A stretch of 22,709 bases of DNA from contig BMAT01009512.1 of assembly GCA_019649035.1 (NCBI GenBank), forward strand, positions 48,881 through 71,589. The letters are read 5' to 3'. Shown piece by piece: positions 1 through 10,545 of this stretch. Origin of the DNA: Elysia marginata. Taxonomy: Eukaryota > Mollusca > Gastropoda > Plakobranchidae. The position numbers and the translations under genes were made by a program. Within the stretch, counting starts at the first letter, position 1, and every line of letters starts with the position of its first letter. Under the pieces are notes generated by a model. It saw nothing but the letters and a program-made list of their open reading frames with translations. It was not told the origin of the DNA and ran no database searches.

Positions 1-60
1 TGCTTCTTCTCCTCCTTCTTTTTCTCCTTCTTCTTCTTCTCCCTTTTCTTCTTGTTCCTG
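1..60. repeat. TTC-rich polypyrimidine simple repeat
   Basis: The window opens in an almost pure C/T tract built from imperfect TTC and TCC triplets. It probably continues to the left of the window edge. Its complement is a GAA-rich purine strand. No coding role is visible. Confidence 0.85.
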
Positions 61-1556
61 TTCTTTATGCTGCTGATGTTCTTCTCAGTCTTCCTCTTTA
101 CATGTTTCTTTTTTTTAGATGTTTTTGCGGCTTTGTACATAATGATCTAATTGTAAACAATTACTCATCTTATCCTTAATTATATTATTTTTCCCTTTTT
201 TCTTCCGTTTTTTCTAACTTTAAACTGTAAATTTCTGCTTCAATTTTCATACATTTTAATATTTGATTTGTGGTTTTACTTTTGTTGTTTTATTTTACTT
301 TATTTATCTTTGCAAAGTTTTTATTCTGCCTTTTTGTTTCCGAATTTCCTATTGCATTTTTTCATTCTGTCTTTCTCTTCCGCCTTTTATTATGTCCTTT
401 TTGTTTTTCTAAACTTCATGATGTGAAACTTTTATTGGATAATTTTGTTCCTTTAGGGAGAGAGGATAACGTATTTTAATCCTGTCTTCCAGACTAAGTT
501 ACAGGCCTATGTAGCCGAAACAAAATTGTATAATTGTTGGTTGCTAAACATTAGCATTGAAACCTTGTAACGAAAAAAGAAATATCTAAATCTAATATAT
601 TGACATTACCTTGACATTTTAAGCTGAGGGAATTTTATTTTTCTTTTGAAAATGTCCACAAATACTCTAAAAGGCTTGATAACATTTTCTTTATAAAAAA
701 AGTTACAGAAATTTTGTTAACAGTTTTTTTTTTAGTCTTTTTAAGAATCAACGATTATAATTTGTTTATTTCGATTGAACAGCAAACATAAAAACTATAT
801 ACAAAGGATCTTTATTTTCACTAGACAAAATTGAAGCTAGATCATCTTACGCTATATTGATATACTTAAAATGAAAAAAAAATCACAAATGCGGTTATTT
901 GAGACTAGAATTCGTGAGTTGTTATGCTTTAAATGTTTGTCTATAATAACCTTTAAAAAATGGTTAGGCCTCGTGTTTGGTTAGCTTATCGGTTGGTTAA
1001 CCTTCTCTCTGTTTATCTAACAACCAAATCAGGCTATACTTAGAATGACTACGTCTGACGATAAGATAAACAAAGAAAAAAAAGTTATGCGTAAATTGAT
1101 GAGTACTTCTACGCTACTATCTGTCAGGTCAGCGACCAAGGTTTAAACAGATGATGGAAGGTCAATAACAGCAGGAAGTTGGGCGAGTGTTTAACCGTCT
1201 GGCCGCCCATGTCAGCGTAAATTCACCAGCCAACTTTAGGAAATATTATTCTTGTGACATGTGAAAATGGGTCAGATGTCCCGAAATTTGAGGGAAAAAA
1301 TGCCGAAAAAGATTTTATTCTCACCTTTTATAGAAACAAGGCTAGTGTTCCTATGTTTTTTGTTTTGTTTTTTTTTATTATTTGTTCCTAAAAAATGCTG
1401 ATCATTTTATAAACATTTTGATTCTTGGAATCTGAAATTCCAGAAAAATCCGTAAGGCTGAATCCAAAGACAGAAACTGAGTCCGTTTTTTGTGTTAGGC
1501 GTATATTCAGGAAAACTTTATTTTTTTTTTTTGCCTTTACATGAACTTTGATAATA
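61..1556. other. AT-rich stretch without a recognisable gene
   Basis: AT-rich single-copy-looking DNA with many poly-A and poly-T runs. The open frames here (such as 270-479 plus and 1388-1573 minus) are short and Phe/Leu/Lys rich, with no recognisable domain. I see no SINE head, tRNA or terminal-repeat structure. The part at 1130-1250 is less AT-rich than its surroundings but I could not match it to anything else in the window. Confidence 0.6.
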
Positions 1557-1560
1557 TGAC

Positions 1561-1606
1561 ATGTATAAAACAAATAAATGTATAATAAATAAACAAATAA
1601 ATAATC
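1561..1606. repeat. AAAT-type simple repeat at the 3' end of a SINE
   Basis: Imperfect AAAT/AAAC tetranucleotide repeats lie directly beyond the 3' end of the minus-strand SINE that follows. Read on the SINE strand this is a TTTA-rich tail, a common way for a SINE 3' end to finish, so it was probably created with or after that insertion. Confidence 0.6.
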
Positions 1607-1608
1607 AT

Positions 1609-1893
1609 GTTTGCCATATTTACCCCAGCAGGCCTATAGATACACACCAGAGCAAATTCAACTCGTGTTTCAGGACATTACAGGACGGCAATCTGTTAGG
1701 CGCTCAAATGTTAACACTCCATAAATTTCAAGCACTTCGTTTAGCCAGGTACCCATTTTACACGTGAGTGGACTGGGAAAACTAAGGGTGAATTGCTTTC
1801 CCAAGGCAATTGCAACATGACATGGTCGGGAATCGAACCCGCAATCTCCAGATCTCCAGTCCGACGCGCTAACCACTCTACCACGCTGTATCA
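1609..1893 (-). mobile_element. tRNA-derived SINE, family A (copy A1)
   Basis: Read on the minus strand, the element starts with a tRNA-like head. A box A-like TGGTAGAGTGGTT (near 1880-1868) is followed by a perfect box B, GGTTCGATTCC (about 1841-1831). A body follows that is closely shared with the copy at 15476-15805. Shared landmarks are ACCTGTAAAATGGGTA (here ACGTGTAAAATGGGTA), GCTTGAAATTT, TTGAGCGCCTAACAG and TTGAATTTGCT, then GGCCTG near the 3' end. It ends in an AT-rich tail at 1561-1606. The family name is mine. tRNA-headed SINEs are transcribed by RNA polymerase III from these internal boxes and mobilised by a LINE. The head shows no paired acceptor stem, so it is not a working tRNA. 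The 74-codon open frame at 1670-1894 minus is a chance frame in the SINE. Confidence 0.88.
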
Positions 1894-2706
1894 TTCATAC
1901 ATGTTTAGTTTAGAAGTATGTTTGATTGTCTGTCATAGTAAGTTATGTGAGAACAGGAAGTAAATCCTTCCAAAGTCTTTTGAGTATCAAGTTCCCGACC
2001 TTAAGGCGAAGATAACCCTAAGAGGTAAAAGTGCCTCTTTATTGATTGGCCTCTTCAATATGAAGGTAAAAAAGGTTTAAACAATATTTCCTGTAACAAT
2101 AAACCAGGCCTCTAAATTTCACAAACCAGCCTACTTAACTTTAACCATAGACAAAACAATTATGCTATGACCTTCACATGGTTTAGAAAAATCGTTTTTT
2201 TTAATTCTTACTCTTCTTTCAGTTCCTTCATATCATAGAATCATGTAGCAAGTCAGTTTTTATAGTAATTAAAAAGTTATTCGTAATTTAAATTATGTCA
2301 AGAATTCGTCATATTATTAAGCATGGTAAAAACGTCCTTTGTTGTTTTTTTTAAGGTTTCAAGCGTATGTACGCCTACATTTTGAAAGAAGTACGTCTAT
2401 AATTACGGAGGTTAATACGCACCACATAACGCGAATGAGGGCAGAGGGTGCGCGAAGTCATTTGACGTCATCAAAAATGGTAGTGTCATCCATCGTGAAA
2501 TTTTGGAAACCAAGGATGCTAGACGCTTTCGCAGATAAATCCTGAACTTTCTTTTTCTTATTATGCGATAGCTTTTTCCACCTGTATCTTTTTTTAGCAT
2601 CAAATTTACACCCCCTCCCCCTGCTGCAAACAAATCTAAAAACAGTATATGATCACTACATCCGGTTTGTCTTCCTCTTTACGCAGACCTTTCTTCTGCA
2701 CATCTA
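1894..2706. other. Unique AT-rich spacer, no gene seen
   Basis: No coding region or repeat family is recognised. The only distinctive short motif is a perfect TGACGTCA palindrome at 2463-2470, which sits in a locally less AT-rich patch (2410-2490). The two overlapping frames there (2339-2545 plus, 2412-2633 minus) have no recognisable domain. Confidence 0.55.
2463..2470. promoter_or_regulatory. CRE-like octamer TGACGTCA
   Basis: A perfect palindromic cAMP-response-element octamer. In animals this sequence is bound by CREB/ATF bZIP proteins. There is no neighbouring promoter or exon to give it a role, and a single octamer in a window this size can easily occur by chance, so it is recorded as a motif only. 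Confidence 0.2.
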
Positions 2707-2707
2707 G

Positions 2708-3162
2708 ACCGGCTCTGTGGCCTAGCGGTAAGACACTCGCTCAGAGATCGGGAAGTGCATGGTTCAATCCCCGGCCGAGTCAAACCAAGGACTTTAAAAT
2801 TGATATTAGCAGCTGATCCGCCTAGTGTCTGGCATTATGGATTTACTGTTAAGCCTGGTCGGCCCGGTGCCAGAATAATGTGACTGGGTGTTGTGTACGC
2901 AAGCGCTCCTTACACCACAGTGTGGCAGCACGCTTTAATTTGTTAACAGCGTCGTCTCTGATATAATAGAGACCTTAAGCACACGCACCGTGTCTCACTA
3001 CGCGTACGTGAAAATCGGGAAAGCAGATCGAGGAAACTATAAAAATAATGAAACCAGTTTCTAAAAATAGACCCACAGACGTTCCCGTCATACTCACGCA
3101 TTGCTGCTTAAAGTCTTTAATATCGAAGTTAACTGGGACGTTAAAAATTGAACAACCAACCA
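2708..3162 (+). mobile_element. tRNA-derived SINE, family B (copy B1), interrupted by a nested element
   Basis: The head has box A TGGCCTAGCGG (about 2717-2727) and a one-mismatch box B GGTTCAATCCC. The body matches copy B2 (16328-16631) closely, with shared landmarks GACTTTAAAATTGATAT, GGCATTATGGATTTA, GGTCGGCCCGGTG, TGTGACTGGGTG and CACAGTGTGGCAGCACGC. It ends AACTGGGACGTTAAAAATTG plus a short (AACC)n tail. Bases 2969-3122 are absent from B2: a 149-bp element plus one 5-bp duplicate has landed in this copy, so the SINE pre-dates that insertion. No convincing target duplication is visible for B1 itself. Confidence 0.9.
2969..3117 (+). mobile_element. Short inverted-repeat element (MITE-like), copy 1, nested in SINE B1
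   Basis: A 149-bp insertion whose ends are imperfect inverted repeats: GAGACCTTAAGCA at the left, and AAGACTTTAAGCA as the complement of the right end (11 of 13 identical). TAATA flanks it on both sides (2964-2968 and 3118-3122). Removing the element and one TAATA gives a SINE B sequence of exactly the same length as uninterrupted copy B2 across the junction, which supports a true 5-bp target duplication. It has no coding capacity. A second copy lies inverted at 3976-4123. It is probably a non-autonomous DNA transposon; I cannot assign a superfamily. Confidence 0.85.
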
Positions 3163-3260
3163 ATCTGTGCGATAATATTATGTTTTGGGTTTTCCTCTTA
3201 ACGCCTTCTCTTTTTCTCTCACTGTTACCGTTATATCCTTCTGTTTATCATATTCCACAT

Positions 3261-3271
3261 CTCTAACTCTC

Positions 3272-3317
<46 letters not shown>

Positions 3318-3345
3318 TCTTTTTTTCTCTCGCTCACTCGCTCGC
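3261..3345. repeat. (CT)n microsatellite
   Basis: Nearly pure CT dinucleotides from about 3261 to 3320, continuing as CT-rich and CTCG-rich sequence to about 3345. Open frames over it (Ser/Leu runs) are artefacts of the repeat. Confidence 0.95.
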
Positions 3346-3970
3346 TTTGTCTTTACATGCCTATTTATAAAAATGTCTGTCTCTTCGTCTCCCATCTTTC
3401 TTTTGGCCCTAAACCATGAGTTCAGGTCGCAAGATAAATTTTTATAACACTCGTCTAAGTTTATTTTGGTGTGATGAATTAAAATAGCTAAGTATAGATT
3501 AATAACGGTTCTATAAAGTTACAATTCAGAACAGCTGAGAGATAAAAAGATTTACTTTGCCCGCGACTGAATGAGACATGACTTGATGGCTTTCCCGGAT
3601 GGTCTGCACAATTCGCTCTGCCTAGTGGGCCTTCCTAAGGTCAACACATCGTTTTTAGCGTGTCTCGCGTTAATAAACGTATGTAGAAAAAAACTTAAAC
3701 GAAAGAAAATAATTATCAAAATGATTCAGACTCAAAATTTACAGATTTTGGTGCATGTCCTAAAATGTTACATAACCACGCATTTCGACACCAAATTGGG
3801 GGATTTCAGCCTTTTCCTAACCGGCAGTGGTTGGCAAGAACTTTCTTTTTTTTAATTATAGGGTGTGACGTTCTTTTTGTAAACACCAGAATACTGACGT
3901 CAAAAACTTGTCAAGGAAGGTAAACGTATGTGCCATTTCCTTCATGAAAAACCAAAAGACGTAAACGTAA
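3346..3970. other. Spacer between the repeat and the second MITE copy
   Basis: There is a 94-codon open frame at 3571-3855 plus with no recognisable domain. Its composition changes from mixed to Lys/Ile rich part way through, which argues against a real exon. A second perfect TGACGTCA octamer lies at 3895-3902. No other repeat was recognised. Confidence 0.45.
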
Positions 3971-3975
3971 TAATA

Positions 3976-4123
3976 CAGACTTTAAGCAGCAACGCGTGAG
4001 TATGACGCGAACGTCTGTGGGTTTATTTTTAGAAACTGGTTTCATTATTTTTATAGTTTCTCAATCTGCTTTCCCGATTTTCACGTACGCGTAGTGAGAC
4101 ACGGTGCGTGTGCTAAAGGTCTC
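3976..4123 (-). mobile_element. Short inverted-repeat element (MITE-like), copy 2
   Basis: The reverse complement of this 148-bp segment aligns end to end with 2969-3117. It shares CACGCACCGTGTCTCACTAC, CGCGTACGTGAAAATCGGG and AATGAAACCAGTTTCTA, with scattered substitutions. The ends are CAGACTTTAAGCA and, as complement, GAGACCTTTAGCA. TAATA flanks it at 3971-3975 and 4124-4128. The conserved boundaries and the same 5-bp flanks at an independent site define the element precisely. Confidence 0.85.
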
Positions 4124-4384
4124 TAATACGGGTTGCTTACATCTATATGGAAGATATAAAGATCTAGCCAAAAGTGAGGTGTGTTAACAGCTTAATGAAT
4201 ATTAGACGAAATAGTTTCAAAACCTTGACCTCAACTGTTATCGGGAACGCGATTAGAACGGTAGTTGTCGTTCGGGTTGGAAAATTCCCTCTTTGGGGCG
4301 GTAATTATGCGCTCCAATCGATCCCATTCCAATTTCAAGTCACATCCACCGAAAATGTTACCAGCATGTGGTAGAATTAACCTG

Positions 4385-4499
4385 AGTGTAAACTGCCTTT
4401 CTCCAAGACTTAACGTCGACCTTACGAATGAAGGACTCGATCACCGCATCTTGCGGTCCGAAAGCCGAGCGTCTTCCACTAGACCACGACGCTTCACTT
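4385..4499 (-). mobile_element. tRNA-derived SINE, family C, 3'-truncated (copy C1)
   Basis: Read on the minus strand it starts GTCGTGGTCTAGTGGAAGAC and continues GCTCGGCTTTCGGA, as in the copies at 8070-8375 and 13139-13358. Box B is decayed to a GATCGAGTCC-like form. The match continues through AAGGTCGAC and AAAGGCAGTTTACAC and then stops, so roughly the last 200 bp of the family are missing. Confidence 0.8.
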
Positions 4500-4845
4500 A
4501 AAGAAGAACAATCTTTCCTATTCTCTTTAGTTTAAATATTTTAGTTTCACGGATCATTCCAAAAAGTTAATATTTCTTGCATGTTTTTTTCAAGTTTGCC
4601 GAAGACTTAGAATAATGCATTCTGTTAAATACCAATGTCTTTTAATGAAGAATATTCGACATAGATTTTTTTCTGGACTGATTGAGAGACAACTGTGGTA
4701 AGTAGAAAGGCAGGCGTTCTATTTCAACAATAATATAGATACTCTACTAGTAATAACTAAATTTGTTCATCGATGTTTCAAAACCCTACATAATATATAA
4801 AACCTTACTAAAAATTTTAATAGGCAAGGCACCTAAAGGCAATGA
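4500..4845. other. AT-rich spacer
   Basis: AT-rich DNA with no open frame of note and no repeat that I could match elsewhere in the window. Confidence 0.5.
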
Positions 4846-4849
4846 GCAG

Positions 4850-4912
4850 ATGACGCACTGGCCTATCGGCTAGGACCAGATAATGCATCCACGAAGCGTT
4901 CGCATGCCCTAA
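4850..4912 (+). mobile_element. Possible decayed tRNA-like SINE head
   Basis: ACTGGCCTATCGGCTAGGA resembles box A, and GCGTTCGCATGCC about 40 bp downstream resembles box B with mismatches. The spacing suits a tRNA-derived head. The following sequence to about 5060, including GGGCGGCACAGTGGG, does not match families A-C, so this would be another and older family. A chance resemblance is quite possible. Confidence 0.3.
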
Positions 4913-7080
4913 CGCAACAGGGAAGGGTTGAAGACCTTGCGATCCCCCACGTTAAATTAAACAATTATGCCAGCACAAGCAGGGTCTGGTATCTGATTAT
5001 CCTGTTCCTCCCATACAGGGCCTTTGTAAGGGTTGACTAATAGGGCGGCACAGTGGGTGAGGATTGAGGAATGGTTGACGTGTGGGGGTGAGCAAGTTTG
5101 AAAAACTTAGGGTACACTGTGGTATAAAGTACATGTATAATGATTGTAAGGGCGTTAACCTCGTCTTCTTTGGTTAATACATTGGGTTAATTAAATAAGA
5201 TTTGAAGTAATGGGTGATACTGATGATAAAGTCTTCTCACCCCTTCCCTTGGCGGCTTGTACTTCATCAAACCCATTTCCCCTATCTGGCAGAGTCGTTT
5301 TAAGTGACTATCATTATGAACTGATTGAAAAAAAAAACTTAATTTATTTAACACTTTCTTGAGTAGAGCGACGAACATACTGGTAAACCTAAAGAAAGCA
5401 GTAGACAAGAACCCCGGGTCCATGTGAAAATGATTCATTTTAACTTGACTCGCTTTCCAAGTTAGACTTCTAATACATTTTTCATTCAAATACTGATCAG
5501 TTTTCGTCTGGCTAAGTCTGATAAGAAACTTGCAGCAACTAAAGCAAAGTTTGTTATATTTGTAAACGGCGTGAGTGCAAATCTATAAATCGGGGCGGGG
5601 ATGTAAGCTTATGTTTAGGAAAGTGTACTTAGAGACAAGACAAGATATAAAAGAGGTTAAAACAGTTTTGCTGTACCAAAAAACGATTTAAGGATACACA
5701 ATCAAGATGCGGCATGACACGGTGAAAAAAAAACTTTTTACAAAAGATGCATTCCTTGTACTAGTAAAGTCCGCGCTGATTTTGTATCAAAAAAATACAT
5801 TTCACCATAAAAAGGGATATTAAATAAATTTAGTGTCAATAAGCAAGTGCAGACCACGCGTTATGTAAAGAAAAAAAATTGTTTTTTTTCTTATCAATTA
5901 AAAAAAGTCTACATTAATCTTCTTTTTAAACGGGATGTTTACTTTAGATGACTTTGATGTTTTCATAATAAAAGTTCATTAGACAAAGCAGAAACCATGT
6001 GCGCGCTAACTTTATACGCTTACATGTCTAAATATAGTTTTTTTTTTCATTTAGTTTTGTTCAACTTCCACACTGTCTTTTGTCTCCTAGTCAATTTTGA
6101 TGTCAGGTATATAACAGAACAAGTTAATGTCGGCTTCAAAAACAGTGGGAGAGTTTTCGGTGGTTTGTTGTTTTTAATTTTAAAGATTTAGTTACAAATA
6201 AAATCTACGAGGCAGAGTTAAAGAAAAAAAAGAGATGTTTTCTCTATCTATTTGTTTTGTGGAAAAATAATGTTCTTTTATCCAAAAAAGTCTTAACGTG
6301 GCAGCACATCTTTGGCACTTTTTTAGACCAACACGTGGCAAAATCATATACCGTTTGTATTTTAAGCTATTTTGCAGGATTACAGAAATTTATATTGTCA
6401 TGGTGCTTTCAATATTGCCTAACTCATTTATTGTCCTTTTGAGAAAATTGAGTTGTTTTGTTACTTGGAGCATAAAAAGAAAAGTTATTAACCAAAACAT
6501 TTAATTTCATATGCTAAAAAATGGTCCAGCACTTTTAAAGAATTGTTGTATTAGAATTTGCATTAGGAAGAGCTTAGCGTAAAAACAGGTGTATTCCAAT
6601 TTTGCATATATGTCTGGCTTAGACAATAGTAAAAGCATCATGAAGATATAAAGGACATTGACGAGTTATAACACATAGAGATTTAGATTACGGCACGAAA
6701 ACGTAAAATTACTTTTTGTAGACACAAACACCTGGTGTTTTTGCTGGTTAACAATTTTTACGCAAAAACATGAAAACAAAATTTTATTTATTGCAAATAA
6801 TGATATTTGCCATCAATAAATGGCACCATTATTGCGAAAACCCGAACAAAAACATCATTTCTGCCAGCAGCACGCAAATTATTTTGACGGTTATTGGCTA
6901 AAAGCTATTTCGGTTGCTTCATCTTCGCCTTCAGGAAGCTACTTTATGGGGCAAGTAGAAAGAATTATATCGAATTTTGTTCGTTTTTTTTTCCTTTATT
7001 TCTTTGGAGTAGCCTCATTTATTGTCCATGCTTGTTATAGAAGATATAGAAATAACAATGCAGTAAGGAAAAGGAATGGA
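4913..7080. other. Long gene-free AT-rich stretch
   Basis: No SINE head, terminal repeat or recognisable coding domain was seen. The longest frames are 5187-5489 minus (100 codons) and 6820-7125 plus (101 codons). The first has no recognisable motif. The second has a hydrophobic FFLYFFGVASFIVHACY segment but then runs into the GA repeat as an Arg-Glu run, so it is not supported as a gene. Poly-A and poly-T runs are frequent. Confidence 0.5.
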
Positions 7081-7084
7081 TTAA

Positions 7085-7145
7085 AGAGAGAGAGAGAGAG
7101 GGAGAGAGAGAGAGAGTGGGAATGAGAGAGGGAAAGAGAGAGCGG

Positions 7146-7178
<33 letters not shown>

Positions 7179-7199
7179 GAAGGGGGGAGAGGGGGGAGG
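7085..7199. repeat. (GA)n microsatellite with a G-run end
   Basis: GA dinucleotides with GGGA and GATA variants, ending in two GGGGGG runs (7182-7187 and 7191-7196) separated by AGA. The complementary strand gives spurious Ser/Leu open frames such as 7035-7364. Confidence 0.95.
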
Positions 7200-8069
7200 A
7201 CAAATGAAGCAGAATTCTGCGAAAGATATGAAATTTAAAAAAAAATTAAAAAGATATACAAAAGGAAAATTTATTTGGAAGTAAATAATTAAGATAAAAA
7301 AGCGAGGAAAACGAGCGAAGAGGGAGATACCTAGAGATGAAAAAAATAAAAGAACATTTACCAAAGTTTAGTAAGGAGAATGAACGAGGTTTGGAATTGT
7401 AGACAGACATGTTTATGATGTAATATTATTGCAAAATCCCGTATTATGTATTGATCTATTTATGTATTAAACTATTTCTAGTGTATTATACTGATGCACG
7501 CGCGAGATACTTTGTAGCATTCTTGAAAAGTGGTGGTGAAATCTACTTGTTGTTGGATGAACTGCTTGCATCAGTGATGTCTTTAAGAAGCTTCTCCTAG
7601 TTAATTATACCATTCCAACGCCAATTTGTGTTACAATATTACACGTATAAAAAAATTATCGTTTTACAAAACTTAATTGAACGCCATGCAATTCCAAAAA
7701 AGTACGAGGCTTTGAACAATAGAACAGCATTTTATATAAGTATGTTTGTTGATAAAACTGATCAAATCGTGTCCGGTTGGTTGTTTTTTCAGACGGCATT
7801 AAACACTTTTAAATGCCATACAGTATAGTTTAAATAAGACCATAGGAGGATTACGAAATACTCGTATTATCAAACAACATAACGATCAGAGACAAAATCC
7901 TATATGTGATCCATCTTATGAACCGTCATACAAGCCTTAACCTCAAAAAGTATTTAAACTAGTTATAAAATGTCTTTAAATAAGTCACGAATACTTTGCT
8001 TGTTGTTGGCATTTAATATATGCCTTTTTTGTTTTGTTAAAATTGGCAAGAATCATAATGAATTCAGGA
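7200..8069. other. AT-rich spacer without a recognised gene
   Basis: AT-rich DNA including short frames at 7628-7828 and 7970-8152; the latter overlaps the next SINE. No domain, repeat family or RNA gene was recognised. Confidence 0.5.
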
Positions 8070-8375
8070 AGTCGTGGTCTAGTAGTAGACGCTCGGCTTT
8101 TGGACTGAGAGGTCAGAGGTTCGAGTTCTGCTTTCGAAAGGTCGACATTTAGTCCTCGTGAAAGGCTATTTACACACATTTCTTGGCCTCACTTATGCGT
8201 TAAAGGAGTACCCGACTATAGGCAGTGAAAAAATTTTGTCGCTTTACTTGCTGTTCCTCTGTGAGTTCAGAAGGTACTGTGGTTGGTAATGGCCTGTCGG
8301 GGAACCCATGTAAAAGCGCTTAGAGCATTTAGTGGATAAATGCTATTAAAAAATCGCTCTTTACTTTACTTTACA
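8070..8375 (+). mobile_element. tRNA-derived SINE, family C, near full length (copy C2)
   Basis: The head GTCGTGGTCTAGTAGTAGAC, then GCTCGGCTTTTGGA, has a box A-like start and a box B AGGTTCGAGTTC. The body has AAGGTCGACATTTAGT, AGGCTATTTACACACATTTC and GAGTACCCGACTATAGGCAGT, and a distal part TGGCCTGTCGGGGAACCCATGTA. It ends GCTCTTTACTTTACTTTACA. Before the end, GCATTTA-GTGGA-TAAATGC can form a small hairpin that copy C4 lacks. This is the most complete family C copy in the window, about 305 bp. Confidence 0.88.
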
Positions 8376-8477
8376 ATCACGTTGGCATGGTCTAAGATAG
8401 TTTTCGAAAAACCGTGAAACATCTTCAAGCTTAATAATCTTAGTTCCAAAAGTAGCTTAAACTCACTACAACAACAC

Positions 8478-8797
8478 AAGTCGGGCACCGTGGTTTGGTG
8501 GTTTTCGCGTCAATCTAATGAACCAGCTTTTGCAGATTCGATTCGTATCCACGTACAGCCATGTTGAAATTGCGATAGGTAAGAACTTTTCCACTTTTCT
8601 TATTTTATCCACCTATTAGATAGGAACTATACTGAAGGCAGTGCTTAAAGTTTTTTTTTTTAAAGTTAATAATCAACCCTCTAGCAGGCAGTCGTATTTG
8701 TTTGCTGCGAGATATAGTAGCATTTGATTTGGTGTGCATTGCCATTATGGAGGGGTGGGGTGAGGTGAGATATATGTAAAGTCTTTATTCTAACTAT
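8478..8797 (+). mobile_element. tRNA-derived SINE, family A, diverged (copy A3)
   Basis: The box A-like TGGTTTGGTGGTT and a decayed box B AGATTCGATTCG are followed by recognisable family A landmarks: CACTTTTCTTATTTTATCCA, GAAGGCAGTGCTTAAAGTTT, CCCTCTAGCAGGCAGTCG, TTTGATTTGGTGTGCATTG, then AAAGTCTTTATTCTAACT near the end. It is more substituted than A1 and A2, so probably older. A G-rich patch (8750-8766) lies where A2 has its GGGGGAAA. Confidence 0.72.
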
Positions 8798-8799
8798 GG

Positions 8800-10230
8800 T
8801 GTTTTAATACAAGAGTCCTATATTTCTTGAAAATTAGAGACAAATACCGCAAACTGCGAAAAAAAAACAAGAGTTGCATATCTCTAATACCAATTTTTTC
8901 CGCAAAAAAGTCATGCCTTATTGTCTAGTAAAGTTCGGTCGAAATCTGTTTTGCTCGGAATAACTTAAGTTTTGATCATGCCATGTGAACTGAAAATATT
9001 ATTGCCTTTTTTTAAATTTTACAAGTGTGATGTCGGATACGTTAGGCCTAAGTCGCTAATAAAATTATGAATTTTGAGTTAAAGTTTTAAAAGTAATATA
9101 TTTTTTAGGTAGCAACTTGTTGTTTTTTGGGGTTTTTTTAACTCGATATCTCAGTGAAAGGACAACCTGTAGTCGTAGTTTTCAATAAGACATACTTATA
9201 CACAATGTACAAACGATTCACTAGCTCGTCGTCGTTGGTGCAGCTGGTACAATGTGATTTACTTTTGATTTTCGTCGTCTTGTTAATGCTTTGAGATCTT
9301 TACATACTTACTAGCGTTACTGCCAAAGAAGAAAAGGTCTATACAACAATCGGAAACCCCATACGTCTTGCTGAGAAATCTACTCAGAGACCGGAAGGAC
9401 ACCATGTGGAAAAAATCTAAAACGCCTGGTGTATAATTATGTAATCAAGTCGATTATATTTTATGGCCACTATTCAAGGTTATCATTTATTCATTCAAAA
9501 TCCTCTGACAGCCAAAGTGCCAAAGTCACAGCTCTAGTTCTTACCTTTTGTTGTATTACTTTTGACACGAAGGTCGTTTCAACGAAGGTCGAAATATTGT
9601 CATTATATTAGCAAAACTGGATTGATTCTTATTTCATCGCTGTTGAGTGAGGTTTACAATGATGTTATCACCTTCATCTTCAGTAAGAGCAAGTGAAGGC
9701 ATTGAGCAGATTGTAAAAACGTCATTACATTGTCAGGCGAACTAAGTGTATGCAGCCATTAGCTGGCCTTGTTGGGGCAATGACAAACAAGTGCGAAGAC
9801 ACGCCCTTGCAAAGGCAGAAATTAACATTGTAATTACCCACTGCAGTGCGGGTCATGTTTATTTGATTCCACAGCGGAACTGTTTGGCTGGTGATGAGAA
9901 CTCATTATCTCCCCTTTCAGTTGTCCCGTGAGACTCTTGTCAATTTGTCAAGGCTTTATGGGATAGGCATTTTTTGTCTTTCGTATATTATATAAACTGA
10001 GCCGCTCTTTTGGCCTTGTCATTTTTTTTATAAAAAAGTGGTGTAGTTATGAGGTACATAAATACGACACATTAATCAAGAAAGGGGTTTAAAAACACTA
10101 ATAAACGAAATGGAACCGGTCTATAGACGAACTGGTCTATTATATTTCCGTTGGTCGATGTAATAAACAATGGTTAGGCATAAGAAAAAAAATGAAAATG
10201 CAGAAATGGGTGTTATACGTTATCATCGTC
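8800..10230. other. Gene-free stretch, mixed composition
   Basis: No domain or repeat family recognised. The 61-codon frame 9746-9931 plus is in a less AT-rich patch but has no motif that I can name. At 10110-10141 a 16-bp unit is repeated in tandem with substitutions (GAACCGGTCTATAGAC, then GAACTGGTCTATTATA). Confidence 0.5.
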
Positions 10231-10231
10231 G

Positions 10232-10312
10232 ACGCGCAAGGTCTCTGATATGAGTCCCAATGCATGCTGGCTGTATAGTATAGACGCCAGTGCACTAACT
10301 CGGCAGCTAAAT
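10232..10312 (-). mobile_element. Possible decayed tRNA-like SINE head
   Basis: On the minus strand, GCTGCCGAGTTAGTGCACTGG looks like a D-arm/box A region. CTGGC and GCCAG can pair as an anticodon-like stem. A box-B-like GGGACTCATATCAG follows with several mismatches. No downstream body matches families A-C. This is a weak, pattern-only call. Confidence 0.25.
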
Positions 10313-10473
10313 AATGGTCAAACAGAACACAATCAAGGCATTGGTGTCTGTATTTTCTTTAATGAGGCAATTCAAACTGAATCAGATTAATCACATTTAC
10401 ATTCAATAACTAAGGTCAGCGTAGCTTTAAGATAACATAAGATAAAATACATTTTATTCTCACCGCAGACAAT

Positions 10474-10545
10474 TTGTTCTCTCAGATGCATATCAAATTA
10501 AACAAAAAAAAACATAGGGATGATAGTTCTAAAAATTGCACAAAT
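10474..10545 (+). repeat. Left copy of a direct repeat flanking the assembly gap
   Basis: This 72-bp segment, including CAGATGCATATCAAATTAAA and CATAGGGATGATAGTTCTAA, recurs nearly identically at 10897-10974 on the other side of the N run. The main differences are a longer A-rich stretch on the right and a few substitutions. Confidence 0.9.

Noticed and set aside
270..479. 69-codon Phe/Leu-rich frame as a small membrane protein
   Set aside because: Composition follows the T-rich strand; no initiation or splice context and no motif to support it.
1670..1894. 74-codon frame RGRVVSASDWRSGDCGFDSRP on the minus strand
   Set aside because: Typical translation of a tRNA-like SINE head, not a protein gene.
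3895..3902. Second TGACGTCA octamer as a regulatory site
   Set aside because: Two octamers in 22.7 kb are not far from chance, and no promoter is in evidence.
6820..7125. 101-codon frame with a possible membrane segment
   Set aside because: The C-terminal third is the GA microsatellite, there is no recognisable domain, and the context is AT-rich with no exon signals that I can support.
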